A program made the translations under genes and the position numbers. From positions 20,805,889-20,869,888 of the forward strand of contig NW_022145601.1 of assembly GCF_000002235.5 (NCBI RefSeq): DNA of 64,000 bases. Direction: 5' to 3'. Position 1 is the stretch's first letter. Each line of letters starts with the position of its first letter. Origin of the DNA: Strongylocentrotus purpuratus (Eukaryota; Echinodermata; Echinoidea; Camarodonta; Strongylocentrotidae). Below are positions 49,901 to 63,413 of this stretch, one piece after another. The notes under the pieces are model-generated. The model ran no database searches. It saw only the letters and a program-made list of their open reading frames with translations, and had not been told where the DNA came from.

Positions 49901-52900
49901 TATTTCGCAAAGTTTAATTGAGAGAGAATGTTCGCCTCTGCACGCAGTGTATGTTTATAAGGTTTCCTGAAGATAATAGTTGTCTCTAACTTGTATAACA
50001 ATTTTTTCTTACCATATCAAAAGCTATTTTGATGGAGTTACAAAGTAGCTCCTTCTCCCTATTGGATATTTATTCCTTATTATTATTATTTTTGTTGTTG
50101 CTGTTGTTGGTTAATTCTTTTTCTGCTGTTGATATACTGTTGCTGCTGTTACACTCCAACAGTAAATAGGACTTAATAATTGGAAAGTAGAAACAGTCGC
50201 ACGCCACTCCGACTGACCGCAAGCGCCACAAGTGGCACGCATGCCGCCAGTTGAGAAGGCCTGAACTAGACTATTTAACCAAAACTGTACATGCTATGCA
50301 TGACACTTCTACATGTACTTTGAATAAAGTGCTCTCAGGAAAATACACACAATTTTCACATTCATCAATCCTCATGTCAATGGGCTCTTTCATGACAGAA
50401 GTAAAATAAGCTTTCAAATTACAAGATGAAAGCCTTTCGCAAGACAACAATGACAAATTGATCTTGGTTGAGACAAGTCAGTTTCTCCTCAAATTAAAGT
50501 TATTTAAAAAACCACAACAATCTGCCTTGTGATTAATGGTGCTTTCAAAATGGTGATGAAATCAACTTCATAATTAGTCATAAACCTTTACAGTAACACC
50601 ACGTACACAGTCAAATACAATAAGTCTCATTCATGCAACCGATCTACTGTACTTCATCTGTGAAAAATGAGGTGATAATATTGTGTAATATTTCATATGG
50701 TATTTATTAAAGCATAAATGGGTCAGTTTGTAAGTCAAAAGTTACTTTGTATTTGTTGTACATGTAAGTCAAATACAATACTCTTATTTGTACAATCAAT
50801 CTACTGTACTTCATCTGTAAAAAAGATTTGATAATTTGTGTAATCAGAAACATGGTCATTGACAAAGGATCTAGAACAGAAGCTTGTGACTAGAAAGAGA
50901 AAGATGTCGCATTTATCTCTGCGAGACAAAATCAACCACAAAGTCATACGCCAGAAAACAAAGGTTAAAGACATCATGGAGAAAGTAAGAGAATCAAAGT
51001 GGAGATGGGCTGGGCATGTAGCAAGACTGCAGGACAACCAAGGGTGGGAAAGAGAAGAAGAGGAAGACAGAAGAGAAGATGGAGAGATGACCTAACATCA
51101 TACATAGGAACGGCCGCTTGGACCAGGACAGCTAGAGACAGAAGAGAATGGAAATTTCATGAGGAGGGCTTTGTCCAACGTCTGGATGAACTATAGCCTG
51201 ATAGATAGATAGATAGATAGTAATATATTTCATATGTTATATAAGCAAAAATGGGTTAGTACCATGGGCAAAGGTTACTTTGATTATCTCTTCAAACTGA
51301 CTAATCTTGAAGGTCATCTATCACCATATTTTTAGCATTTATAGTCTGTTTGCAATCCTCATCTTCATCAAAGTTTTCATCTTCCATTGTTACCTTAAAG
51401 GCAAGACAGGCTTACCAGACATGGAATGCCTGCAAAAGGTTTGGGTATCAACAGGGGAGCTTCCCGAATGCATTTTGAAAAATAGTTCATAATTCTTTTT
51501 GAAAAACAGTTCATAATTCTTTTCAGCAGCATATATCTTTAAGGCACGGTAGTCCACTTTAAGCAGTTGTGCAGGGAGGTTCCACCGAAAATGTTGATAC
51601 CAAACAACATTTTACAACATATCCCATGTCTTGAGTACCCCATGTCTTGAGTACCCCAAACAAAGGTTTTTGCATCATCTATTGATCCAGAATGCTAGAA
51701 ATTACATCATACATGAGCAGAAAGAACAAAAATCACAGAAAATTCAGAATATACTTGCGCCATTCTTGAAAAGAACTCTTTAATTGTAAATGATGATTAA
51801 ATTCTCAAAATTGGTAACATGGTTTAAAATATGAAATCTATACTTATGCGTACAAATTAGAAATTTTCCAGTTATATTTTGAAATCTTCTTTCAGAGTGG
51901 TTCATTTAATAAATTATTGTTTTTCAAACTTTCAAAAAAGTTGAGGAGGGAAAAGAGATTAATTAAAAAATAAGGAAACTTTGAACTGATATGGGAAAAA
52001 AAAGAAGAAACAGACTTGCATACACATACAGTAATGTACATGCCAATTAAAGTACAATGCACAAGTTTGTGTGTTTAATCATGTGAATGAAAAAATCAAC
52101 AAGGTGTCAACAGAATATGTATATTTTTTTCTTCATCTGAGTTCAACATGATACACAATATTATCCATCTCAGTATACGTGTCCCTGATGCAAATATCCC
52201 TCACCAAATTATGGAAAAGAAACAAAAAGGTTCATGATATACAGCATCTCAATACAGCTAAAATCAACACGCACGTACATGTTGAAAGTTGTTATACAAA
52301 GATAAAATTTTTGTCAATTTATGCTCTTTACAAGTACAAGTACATGTACAGTAGGTACGATTATAATACAATAAATCTACATCAAAATTGGTCATTAGCA
52401 CTGAACTTTGTGCACCATTATTTTAAGAAGATAAATCTCGAAATAAAACATTATCTCTTTTATGACTGTTGACTTTTGATCTATCCAACAGGCACAAAGA
52501 TAGCAAGGACCCGCTACAGTGTCTTGAAGGGTCCAAGTGGCAAATATTCAGTCGTAAAAAATGGTGTCACCAGACTTTCAGCATGCATTGTCTTATTTGA
52601 CACTTCAAAATATATCTGAAAACTTCCCTATAAACACAACATCAGACGGTGACTGTGGTAAAGTTCACACCAATGTATGATGTAATATTCTTGTCCTCGT
52701 TATACAAGTATTTTTTTAATGGAATTGTTCTCATGTGACTATAAGTATAAGCCAGTTCATGGTTGCAGTCTGAGCATGAGTAGATAAAGGTCATTGCAGA
52801 AAAACTTGTGAAATACACGGAGACGAAATACTGGATACGTGCTCATGAAAGTTATGTAATCATTATTCATTTATGCATCCCATGAGGTGGAACCGTGGAT

Positions 52901-55900
52901 GTAGCACCTCCATCGCTGTAGGAGAGATTATTTCAAAATGTATAAAGTGGGACCTCTTCATGTTTTGAAGATTTGTGGATATTCGGGGTCATTGCAGTAA
53001 TGTGCTAACCGTGAACTGTCTACAACTTGTAATATATGAATAAAATCTTGCACCATAATTGTTGTATCATTATTTAAGAATGAATTATAATGTTTATCTA
53101 TCTAGTTACTGGTGTACTATTTGAGCATAGTTCAAAAGTAGATACATGTAATTAATTAAGCTTGTAATACTGTACAATGTAAAGCGCATAGAGACATACC
53201 TTGTATAATGCACTATAGAAATATAATTTATTATTATTATTATTATATAACCGTGAACTGGTCCATTACAAGAGTATAATGAAATTGTGTACACAGCGCA
53301 AGTTATGATTTGTATTAAAACAATATTTGCAAAATAATTCCAAAAACTTGATATTTACAGTCACAAAAGGTACATGCTCATGCATTCAAAATTTAAAGAA
53401 CTATAACATCGCTTCCTTTTTGCCCCTGAATTATTATGCTACATGTATTTTCAATGGTATCATTGATATCAATTTAATTACATAAAACTATATCGATATA
53501 AGAGAATGAATTAATAATATGAGTTCTCTTTTATTCATGACATAACCCATAAACCAGATTCAACTTCAGCTACAGTGAACAATTCTACTCATGGAATCAT
53601 TGACTTTATGCATTGCCGTATTCAACTGTTGATAAACTAAATCATTTTTCTCATGAAGTTTTTGAATTTATGACCCCTGATCAGTCAGTTCAGGAAGTAA
53701 GGTGTACTAAAAAGGAAGTGGCAATTTTTTTTTATAAACATGCATAAACCACCATGCATAAACCACATGACCTGCTTGCTTAATCACTTCAGTGCACTCG
53801 TCACTTGTAAATGATTGAAATCCTTGTTTACTGAAGTTGTAAATCTTATAAAGTATAACAATGGATTGTTTGTTATTCCTTGATTTAGTTGAGGTTTCAA
53901 AGCAGGGATGACATACACACATGAACAAGTTTTTGTAAATTATAGATGACACTCTTTAAAATATCTCTTCTTTTTTTGAAAATGAAATAATTTTGAAGAC
54001 ATGGTTTAAAGCTTCAAGTAGACTACCTGAAATAAAAATCAATGTCAAGCCTTCATGCTCAGTTAAAAGTAAAATATGGTATCCTTTAAGAGAAAGATCT
54101 AGAAAACAGAAGTTACCTGTCCAAGTGTGCTTAGTTCATCTTCTATATTCGTTGGTATGAAAAAAAAGCATCTGCTAAAAATTGTAGCAGATTGTTGGGG
54201 TAGTTTAATACTACTAGTTTTATATATATATTGAAATAGTGTTGCATTTAGTTTGCAACATTATTTTACTCTCATATGTAATCCTAGCAGATTCTTACAA
54301 ATTGCTAATTTCTTGTAATTGGATTATAAATTAAGCTTTCCTTGCATTCAGTGGCAAATCCCATCCAGGAATTTTATAATACCGGTAGACTCTGATGCAT
54401 TTTGTTTCAGTTGAAAATGCAAATTGCTCTTTTTTTTTCTTCCTCAAAAAAAACAAAAAACAACCAAATATCAAGATGATACCCAATTACTGTGTTTACA
54501 GTTTACTTCAACACAGAAATTTAATCTACATCTTAAACCAACTGCTGACAGTATAATCTTCTTGCGATACGATTTTCAAAGGTTTTGTAATAATAAGACA
54601 GGGAAATCTAAACAAACACCATCCTATTGACTTAATGTAGGTTGTAAATAATGATAAGAATGCTAACAACCAGAATTTTAGGGCATTTAAGCCTTCTAGT
54701 CAGATTAGAAGCTGAATTGGTTTCTGAACGTAAACAATCGTACTACTGGTATGACGTCACTTCAATTCAGGGCCAATTTAGCTTTTCCCCCTCCAAGTGA
54801 CATGAGCTTGAAATCCATTGAAAATGGAAATTTCATGAATCATATGACCATTCAGGTCATCAGTCAGTGAGATTCTATATAAGTCTTAATGTTTAAATCA
54901 AATGCTATTGCAAAGTCTTCCAAAATGTGATCGTAGTCAGATTGTATTGTGTGCGATGGGCTTTCAACATTGCCTCTTGGAAGTCCATCATTTTTCCCTA
55001 ATTTGTTTTCTTCTTCCCTATTTGTGTTGGTTCTATTTTTACTATTTGTATAAAACTGCTATTTTGTTTGTAACTACTCTTATTGTCAGTTAATGAATTT
55101 GTATTTTCCTTCTTTATGCAGGACCATATGTTAAACAGCCTCTGAGCTGATCAATGTTATCCTGTTAAAAGATGTTTTAATAAAAAATAAAAATAAAAAA
55201 AAAATAATGTAGGACAATAGTGTCCTGGTGGAAATGAAAGGAAATGATGATCCGATAGGGTTCGCATGTATACTCACGTAAGCCATGAAACCACCAGCTA
55301 TGGCTAGGAGAGGAGTCAGGGACATGATGACGAGCGTTAGCTCCCAACTCTTCCAGAAACCAATGGCAAAACCTGAAATGAACAACATTAGTAATAATAG
55401 TAGTATCAGTAGTAGTAGCAGAAGAAGAAGAAGAAGAAGAAGAAGAAGAAGAAGAAGAAGAAGGAGGAGGAGGAGGAGGAGGAGGAGGAGGAGGAGGAGG
55501 AAGAGGAGAAATAGAGGAAGAGCAGAAGGATAAGGAGTACAAGTAGTCATAGTATGTAGGTAGCAGAAGAAGTAGTAGCAGGAGTAATGGTTGTCACAAT
55601 GTCAAAGGCAAAGTAACGTCTGAAGATATGGTACATTGTAGGTGTCATAATAACACTAGCCGCATTGATTACAAGTCACATAAAATACAATAGCAGTATT
55701 ACAGTGTAGAAATAATACTGTTCTGTTGGTAGGATACAATCATTCTGGTATTTCCATAAAAATAACAGTTTATGTCTGAAAAATTCACAACCATGACTTG
55801 AAAATTCAATTTACTCTAATTTTCAATTGAGAATCAAACATGTTTGCATGCAATACATGTACTAAAATAAATTATACAAATGTGTTTACCTGTTGCAAAC

Positions 55901-58900
55901 TGTGATAAAAATTGAAGACAGACACCAATCTTATCACCAAGACCCTCTCGAACTCTCTCCATGTCACTGTCAAACAATGCAGATCAAAAAGTCTAATGAA
56001 AAACCTCATAGATGACATCACACATATTGGTAAATAAATGTGCAGTTAAGCTTGCGTTTTAGAGACCACCTGTATAGAAAGACCACCTACAAGGACCACC
56101 TGTCTATAATTAAAAACCAATTCCCCCCCCCCCCCCCCATTTAATACAGTTTCTTATTGAAAGTTTGAAACATAAACTAATAGAAACTGTACATCAAGAT
56201 CACCTACCTATAAAGTACCACTACCTTGCCTCCCCAAAGGGGTCTTTATAATCAGGTTTCACTATACATGTACATGTACATGTACATGCCCAAAATAAAG
56301 GCTTGTATTCAAAGATGGGACTAACTTATACCTGATTCAATCTAGTCTACAGATTTATGGACGCTCACAATCTAGCTCCCCCTCTAGCTCACTACATTCT
56401 GTACAATATTACTGAATATTTGTAACAGATGAATAAACAACATGAATCCAGAAAAATGACGAATTGATTTTAATGGTGACATAAATTTTCTTTACTTATT
56501 TGATAACAGAATAACCGCTAAGGATATTTTTATAAGATGAGGGGGTTAACATTTGGTGCTCTCCTTAAAACAGAACTTGGACTAAATCTACAATAATCAA
56601 GCAAGGTCTAAAATACACTTTTACTTTTATGAATACCGTACCAATCTGAGTTATTGTTAGGCATGAATAGACAGGTTTTTAAGACAGAAAATATGCAAAT
56701 ACATGTATTCTGAAATATTCTGTGTTTAATATGCTGTCACTCATTGTGCACCAGTGAGAACACACCTTCTCCAGGTGAACTAAAGATTAGATGAAGTGTG
56801 AACCCTTCATACTCTCCTAATCGGCATGTTGGACTCTCACAATACATTGTAGCTTGTCCAATCAAGCACTATTTTAGTGAAGGGTGGCCAAGGGCAGATC
56901 CAGCCGGCGGCAGGGGAGGGAGCCAAATAGGGAGCCCAATTCGTGAGAACATTTTTAGCGGCGAGTTAGGCAGCCGGTAAAGAGCACTAATTTTTTAGTT
57001 TTCCAAATTCATTGAAAATATTTCATGACGAACTACACCCACCCAGGGGGAGGGGGCCCGTCTTTTTTTTTTATTTAAAAAAAGGTTAAATTTACCTGTT
57101 TTGGCCCCCCCCCCCCCCCCCCCCCCACCCCCAGATCTGCCACTGAGAGTGGCAATGGAAAACACAGTGTAAATACCACTTATGGCACTTTTGTTGTTCT
57201 TCATGGCAATATAAGGGTCGGCTTTAACATACACTGTACCACTCTGTATGCTGTATGAGAGAAATCTTACGTCAGTGTAAAGACTGCTTACTGTGATAAG
57301 GCTTAAAATAAAAACTTGTTTCACATTGCAACATGGGTCGGTCGGTCGGAAAAGATTCTTTTTTTTTAATTTTTTTTTTTTGTCGCCCTCTTTGGGCCGA
57401 TATTTTTCAGTTTTTAATGTTTTTTTGTTTTTTCCGCCCTTTTTTTTGGCTGATGTTTCTCAGTTTTTAATGCTTTAATACATGTGTTTCAGAGTCATCA
57501 TTCCATTCATATCTCTTTCACCTCATAATAATCCATGGTTTGCAATGTTGTGTTAAGACAACACTCTGTGCTTTCCTGCTGACGAAGTTGGTTTTAACTA
57601 CCTGTAAAACTTGCTAGCAATGTGAAGATTGTTTGGAATAATTTGATTTTATGCATTTATATCCTAAGTCAAACAAAATACATATTTTTTTATTCATTAA
57701 TACAAAAAATTCTAAAAAACAGTTTAAAAAAAAAAAATGCCGACCATAGATTTTCAGATTTTTGGGTTGGTCCCACAGGGCAATACAACAAGTTTATATT
57801 TTAGGCCTAATCTCAAGGAAGACTTAGCCTCGTTCAGATAAGACATGGTAAACTATGGTGGATTTTTTTTAATATTCCGCTTCACATTTATGTATCTTAT
57901 ATAAACACAAAGCTACAAACCTTGGTGGTGCACGTAGTTGTTATTTAACACATATTAAAAACAAACAAAACAAAACACTGCAGCAGTTTACCTTTACACA
58001 ACACGCCATGACGGTGCTCACCATCTAATTGGGTCACTACAAATTATTTTTGTACATGTAAGTAATTGGTACACTTTATGTCTGGTCAGGGTACCACAGG
58101 TCCGATCATGGTAATTACAGGTCAGTGTAACTAGGCCCTGTGCAGATATGACATTGACATCTTTTTTTTGTGATGACATGAAGTGTAATATACATCACAT
58201 TTCTATATCTTATAACACAGCTCAGTGAATACTAAGGCCAAATAAAAAAAAACATGTTTAGCGTCCTGTTTTTTCGAAAAATAGGAAGGAGGAGGCCCTT
58301 TTTTTTTTTTTTCTTTCAAAATAGCCGCTCAAAATGGCCGCTCGGTACATTTTCCCTGACAGTCGGGCTATTTTTCAAGATGGCCGCCGACATTTTTTTT
58401 TTAAATTTTAAAATCAGAAATAGATCCATTTTAGCAGTGTTTTTCATGTGTTTTTTTCTTTCAAAAAAAAATCAAAAATCAAAAATTCAAAAAAATATTT
58501 AAAAAAAAAAAAAAAAAAAATAATAATAGGAGGCGGCCCCCAAAAGGAAGCGGGCGGGGACGCTAAACATTAATATTTTTTTAAATGGTCTAAAAGGACC
58601 TTTCTTTTAGATGCAAAGTAGGTGGCATTTTGGAGGTTGGGGGGGGGGGGGGGGCTTCTACTGTGCTAATCTCAAGTTTATTTATACGGGTCATTGTGAC
58701 ATACCAGAAGTGAGAGACTGTAGCAATGTTTGCCCAAATTGAGTGTTGAATAAAAAGCATCGCCAACGATCTTCAGAAGCACTCAAGCTTCATGGTGAAT
58801 CAAAATTATGGACCCAAAGTTTATGAAATGTTATATGAATATGGTGTCCATGTAACGCTGGTGAAAAGAGAAATGTGTATCAAACAAAGATTTTGAAGAA

Positions 58901-61900
58901 AAGCAACTGAAACAGGAACGATTCTGGCAGGGCACTACATACTTTCATTGCATATATATCTTCAACAGATGATTTCATCTTCAACATGTGTAGTAGAAGA
59001 TCTCATACCAACGTTACATGGACATTTTCATTTATTTTTTTGCCCAACCTCATGGAATGACCCATACACTCCGGTGCTGCAAGCCAAGCATTGTCATTGT
59101 GAATGATACTAATAAAGAATGCAGAGTAAAATCACTCTGATACATTTTCCTATCATATCATGATTAAAGACTAGTGTAAACACCACCTAAGTAATCTCCT
59201 TAAAGAGAAGGTTGAATTCTGGGAAGAGGTGAAAATATTTTGTGAGCATTATCATTGTTATTTATATGCAAGTGTAGAACATCAGATAAAACATGTTCCC
59301 TGAAAAGCACGGCTATTCAAATGCCTTCATATTCTAAATATGGCATGTAACAATGTAAAAATCAGGACGGATTTTTACGCCACATGTTAGTGTAGTCCCA
59401 AATAAATTCTTCTGTGTACAGTGCTTGTAACTTTACCAAAACTTGGCCAAATTTCTTATAATTTTGATGATTTCAAAACCTTGCAATACACACGAATACA
59501 TATACTACATGTAGATGATCAACCTTTCTGGTCGATTCCACACCGTTTCGTCCGCAATGCAATTGCATGACCTGAACTCAACTTCATCTTTAAAAAACAG
59601 CATTATATAACCGGGCATGGTGGCTCAGTGGTTAAAGCGCCTGCCTCATGAACGGGAGGTCGTGGGTTCGAACTCCGGCCGAGTCTTACCAAAGAGTTAT
59701 AACAATGGGACCTTCTGCCTTCTAGCTAGGCGCTCAGCATATTAGATTGGAGAAGGGTAGTAATAACATATTATGTTATGTAGGGCCTGCTGGAAGATCA
59801 GTTTAATAACTGAAGTGGCTACCCTGGGTAAATAAAACGTTATTATTATTATAGCGTATACACTACATGTACATGTATACAGAGAGTGTACACACCACCA
59901 AAGACATGTACAAACTGTATGCCTAGACCATCTTGTTCTAAAGTGGCAATGGTTCGTGATGTACAGGTGTACATGTATAATACAAACATCACCACTTGTA
60001 AACACCCTTCTAGTATTCATCTGAATTGTAAGTGGGTTTTCCACTGTTCTACACTAGCTGTGCTTCTCAATGCGACCATTCAGCAACAATCTAACATTGT
60101 GCTTGGTGTGACGAGCCCTATATCTAATCATTGATTACGTGGTGATGTTCAAACAAGATTGCACTTGTGTATTTACTTGCGAAACTATCATTATTTACAT
60201 GCTTCTCTTCCTGAAGGTAATGCTCTACACTAAACTGCAATGAACTCTATTTTTTTTTAATGATTGTTTTTTATTTTGTTTATATAATGTTAACTTCAAT
60301 TTTGTAACACCTTGATCTCTTTTACATGAGCTTTTGAATTTTAAGCGAATAAAGAACATGAAATGAAATAAAGGGGAAATCCGCCCAGATATTAATTGAG
60401 TTTTAATAGAATGATGCCATTAAAGAATACTGGTAGTGCTTACCGGTAAACACAACTCACTCAGCTTAATCTCAATGTAAAATGCTGCTTGTCAAACCAA
60501 GCACTATCTGATGGAATTGAAAGTGAAGGGTCGCTCTAGTTTCTTTTCCAATACATTGTTTTGAGGCAATACTGGGGTCACTTTCATCTATTTGTGATAA
60601 AAAAAATTTGCATCCCATTTACTTTTCAAAAGTTGCCAACTTGCAACAAGTTGAACAGTGATCTATACACTGCAAACCTTATTGAACACGAAATTCAACC
60701 CCAATATTGTTGGTCATTCCCTGAGGTTTGGGCAATTTTTGTGACATACCATAAATGAGAAACATGTCAACTGTAACAATTTTTGCTCAAATTGGGTTTA
60801 GCATAAAAAGCATACACTGTACGTACATGTAGCCAACTATGTTTATAAATACACTAGCTTCATGGTGAATCAATATCATAGACCCAAAGTTTATGTAATG
60901 TTATATAAATGTGACGCTGTTAAAAAAAAAAATATTTTAATAGCAAAGATTTCGAAGAGAAGCAAATAAAACAGGAATGATTCTGGCAGGGCACTATTAT
61001 ATATTCATTGCATACAAATCTTCAACAGATGATTTCATCTTCCATGTGTAGTAGAAGATCTCATACTAACGTTACAAGGACATTGTCATGTTTTTTGCCC
61101 CGACCTCATGAAATAACCCATATCATCCATTGACATGTACGTCAAACCTGCTTTAGTGACCACCTGTCTACAAAGACCACATATTTTGTTTCCCTTGAAA
61201 ATGGTATCTCATTGAAACATGCACTGAAGGAACCTGTCTACAAAGACCTCTTTTTGTGTTTCCCTTAGGCGGTTGCTAGAGACAGGTTTGACTGTACATG
61301 CACATCCTTTGAGTATAATCTTTTTTTAAGAAACAGTGAAAAATGACACTACTTACTCGGCCAATCTAGAAGTGAGTTCTCCACTTTGGTGTTGATCAAA
61401 CCAAGCAATCTCTTGATGGAGAATAGCTTTGAAGAACTCCTTCCGTAGCTTATGGCTCTGCCTCTCACACGACAGACTCCAACAAGATACCTGCAAGAAA
61501 AATCGGACATCAGTATCATAGTCAAAAGTGTATTCAGGTGTAAAAGGTAGACCGATTGGAACTAATTGAATTTAATTTTCACTGGTCTTAAATTGAATTT
61601 GCTATACATGTTATTGTAATATTAGATGACATACATGTATACATGTAATGCTAGTTGCTACAAGTCTTTATTCAATCTACCAAAGTGGAGGCGCGATAGC
61701 GCAGTACAGTTGGTAGACTGATGATGATGATGAAAATGATGATGATGATGAAGAGAACGATGGTGATGAAGCTGTTAATCAATGATGACGATGATGACAA
61801 TGTTTGAGATGATGAAGATGGTAATACTAATAGCCACATTTCTTGAAGCGATCCCTACCTGGATATAAGATGCAAACACCACCGCTATCCCGACATACGT

Positions 61901-63379
61901 GAAGATCAGGGCATATTTGCGCATCTGCTTGTCAAACTCCTCCATCGGATCAATCGGTGGGTATGTGACACCGGGGGGAAGGGTGGGTAGAGTGTTATTG
62001 GTATCAAAGTCAATGAATTCGTCTATGAGGTCACCAAAGAAGAGGTTGAGTGCCGGCCACCCGGCCCCATGGACTAAGGCAGCTAGACCCCCAATGACCA
62101 TGATGAAATAGTCAAAAGCAGTGGCATACCTGAACTGGAAATTTGGAAGACAATAGGAAAGAATTAAATCAATTAGCCTTAATGAGCAAGAAAATGTGTT
62201 CCATGCATGAACTTTGTCACATAGACAAAATTGCTAGATATGAAAATGCAAATAAGATAATTAGTTCTTCTTATTGTAGGCGTGACTTATTTGTTGGAAA
62301 ACATACACTGTCTTTAGCATCTGTCTAATTTAATGATGATGATAATGATAGATAATGAAATATTAGTAGGAGTAGTATATATAGTTTTAATATCATTATT
62401 TTCATTTTCATTTTAACCATTTGTTCTTCTTGTTATCATTATTCTTGGTATCTTACTTCTTCCCATTCCTCTTATTTTCCTTCTTCATCTCCTTCTTCTC
62501 CTTCATCTTTTTCTTCTCTTAGATCCTGCATCGATCCCCTCATTTAAAAAAAAATCATGTTTCGGCTTTGAAAAAGGAGGAATTAAGACTAATTTACTTG
62601 TAGTAAGAATATAGAAGAAAACATATCTCCTTTAAAAAAAAGGAAGCCCTGTTTCAGTTTTTCTTCATTTTTTGTATTTTTACTTACCAGTTTACTTAGT
62701 GGAACCTTCTGTTTATCTTCACCATCCCTGCCAAATCAGAAAAAAGAACAAAAAATTGACTTGTTTGTCTAATTGTGAGAAAAACCTTGAAAGATAGATA
62801 CAATGTACATAGATTAGATAGAGTGAAAGATAGATAGAGATATACTAACAAAAACATCATACTCATAGAACATAGAAGAAAGTAACATATATTCTTATAC
62901 CCTGTCATCAAATTATTGGGTTTTTTGTTGTGTTTTTTAGGTAGATCTAGTTTACTTTCAGTTTCAATACATATTATATAGTTTACACTCAATCTCAACA
63001 TTAACCAACTTATGCAGGGCCGTCAACCCTCTTGTATTTGGAGGGATCGAGTCTCACGCCACCACGCTCATTCTCATACGGCGTCCCACCAGCTAAGTCT
63101 GAGTGGGAGACTTCCGCCACCACGCTCTTCCTCGCGCAAATCTCCCAGTTTATGAAAAACCTCCCGCCAAACGTATAAAACGAGTACCAGCATACCGTAT
63201 TGTATGACCTGGGGGTGGGGGGGGGGGGGGGTGGGCGGGGTAGTGAGCACTTCAATTTTTTATTTACCCCCCCCCCCCCCCCCTCACTATATAGACCACA
63301 CAAATAATATACGATCTCCCGCGAAGCAGTTCCCCAAGTCCAAGGTTGACAGCCCCGAGTTCTGACAATGGTTATTGGT

Positions 63380-63413
<34 letters not shown>

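Noticed and set aside
54119..54144. A 26-nt exon-like piece on the - strand with AG and GT borders
   Set aside because: 26 nt would break the reading frame between transporter exons 6 and 7, which already join in phase and align with human ABCB1 without it.
55131..55550. Poly-Leu, poly-Arg and poly-Pro/Ser frames
   Set aside because: They translate an (AGA)n/(AGG)n microsatellite. Only the exon at 55278-55372 is real.
59611..59690. tRNA-like sequence with A and B boxes
   Set aside because: The acceptor ends do not pair and it continues into a SINE body with an (ATT)n tail, so it is a SINE head rather than a tRNA gene.
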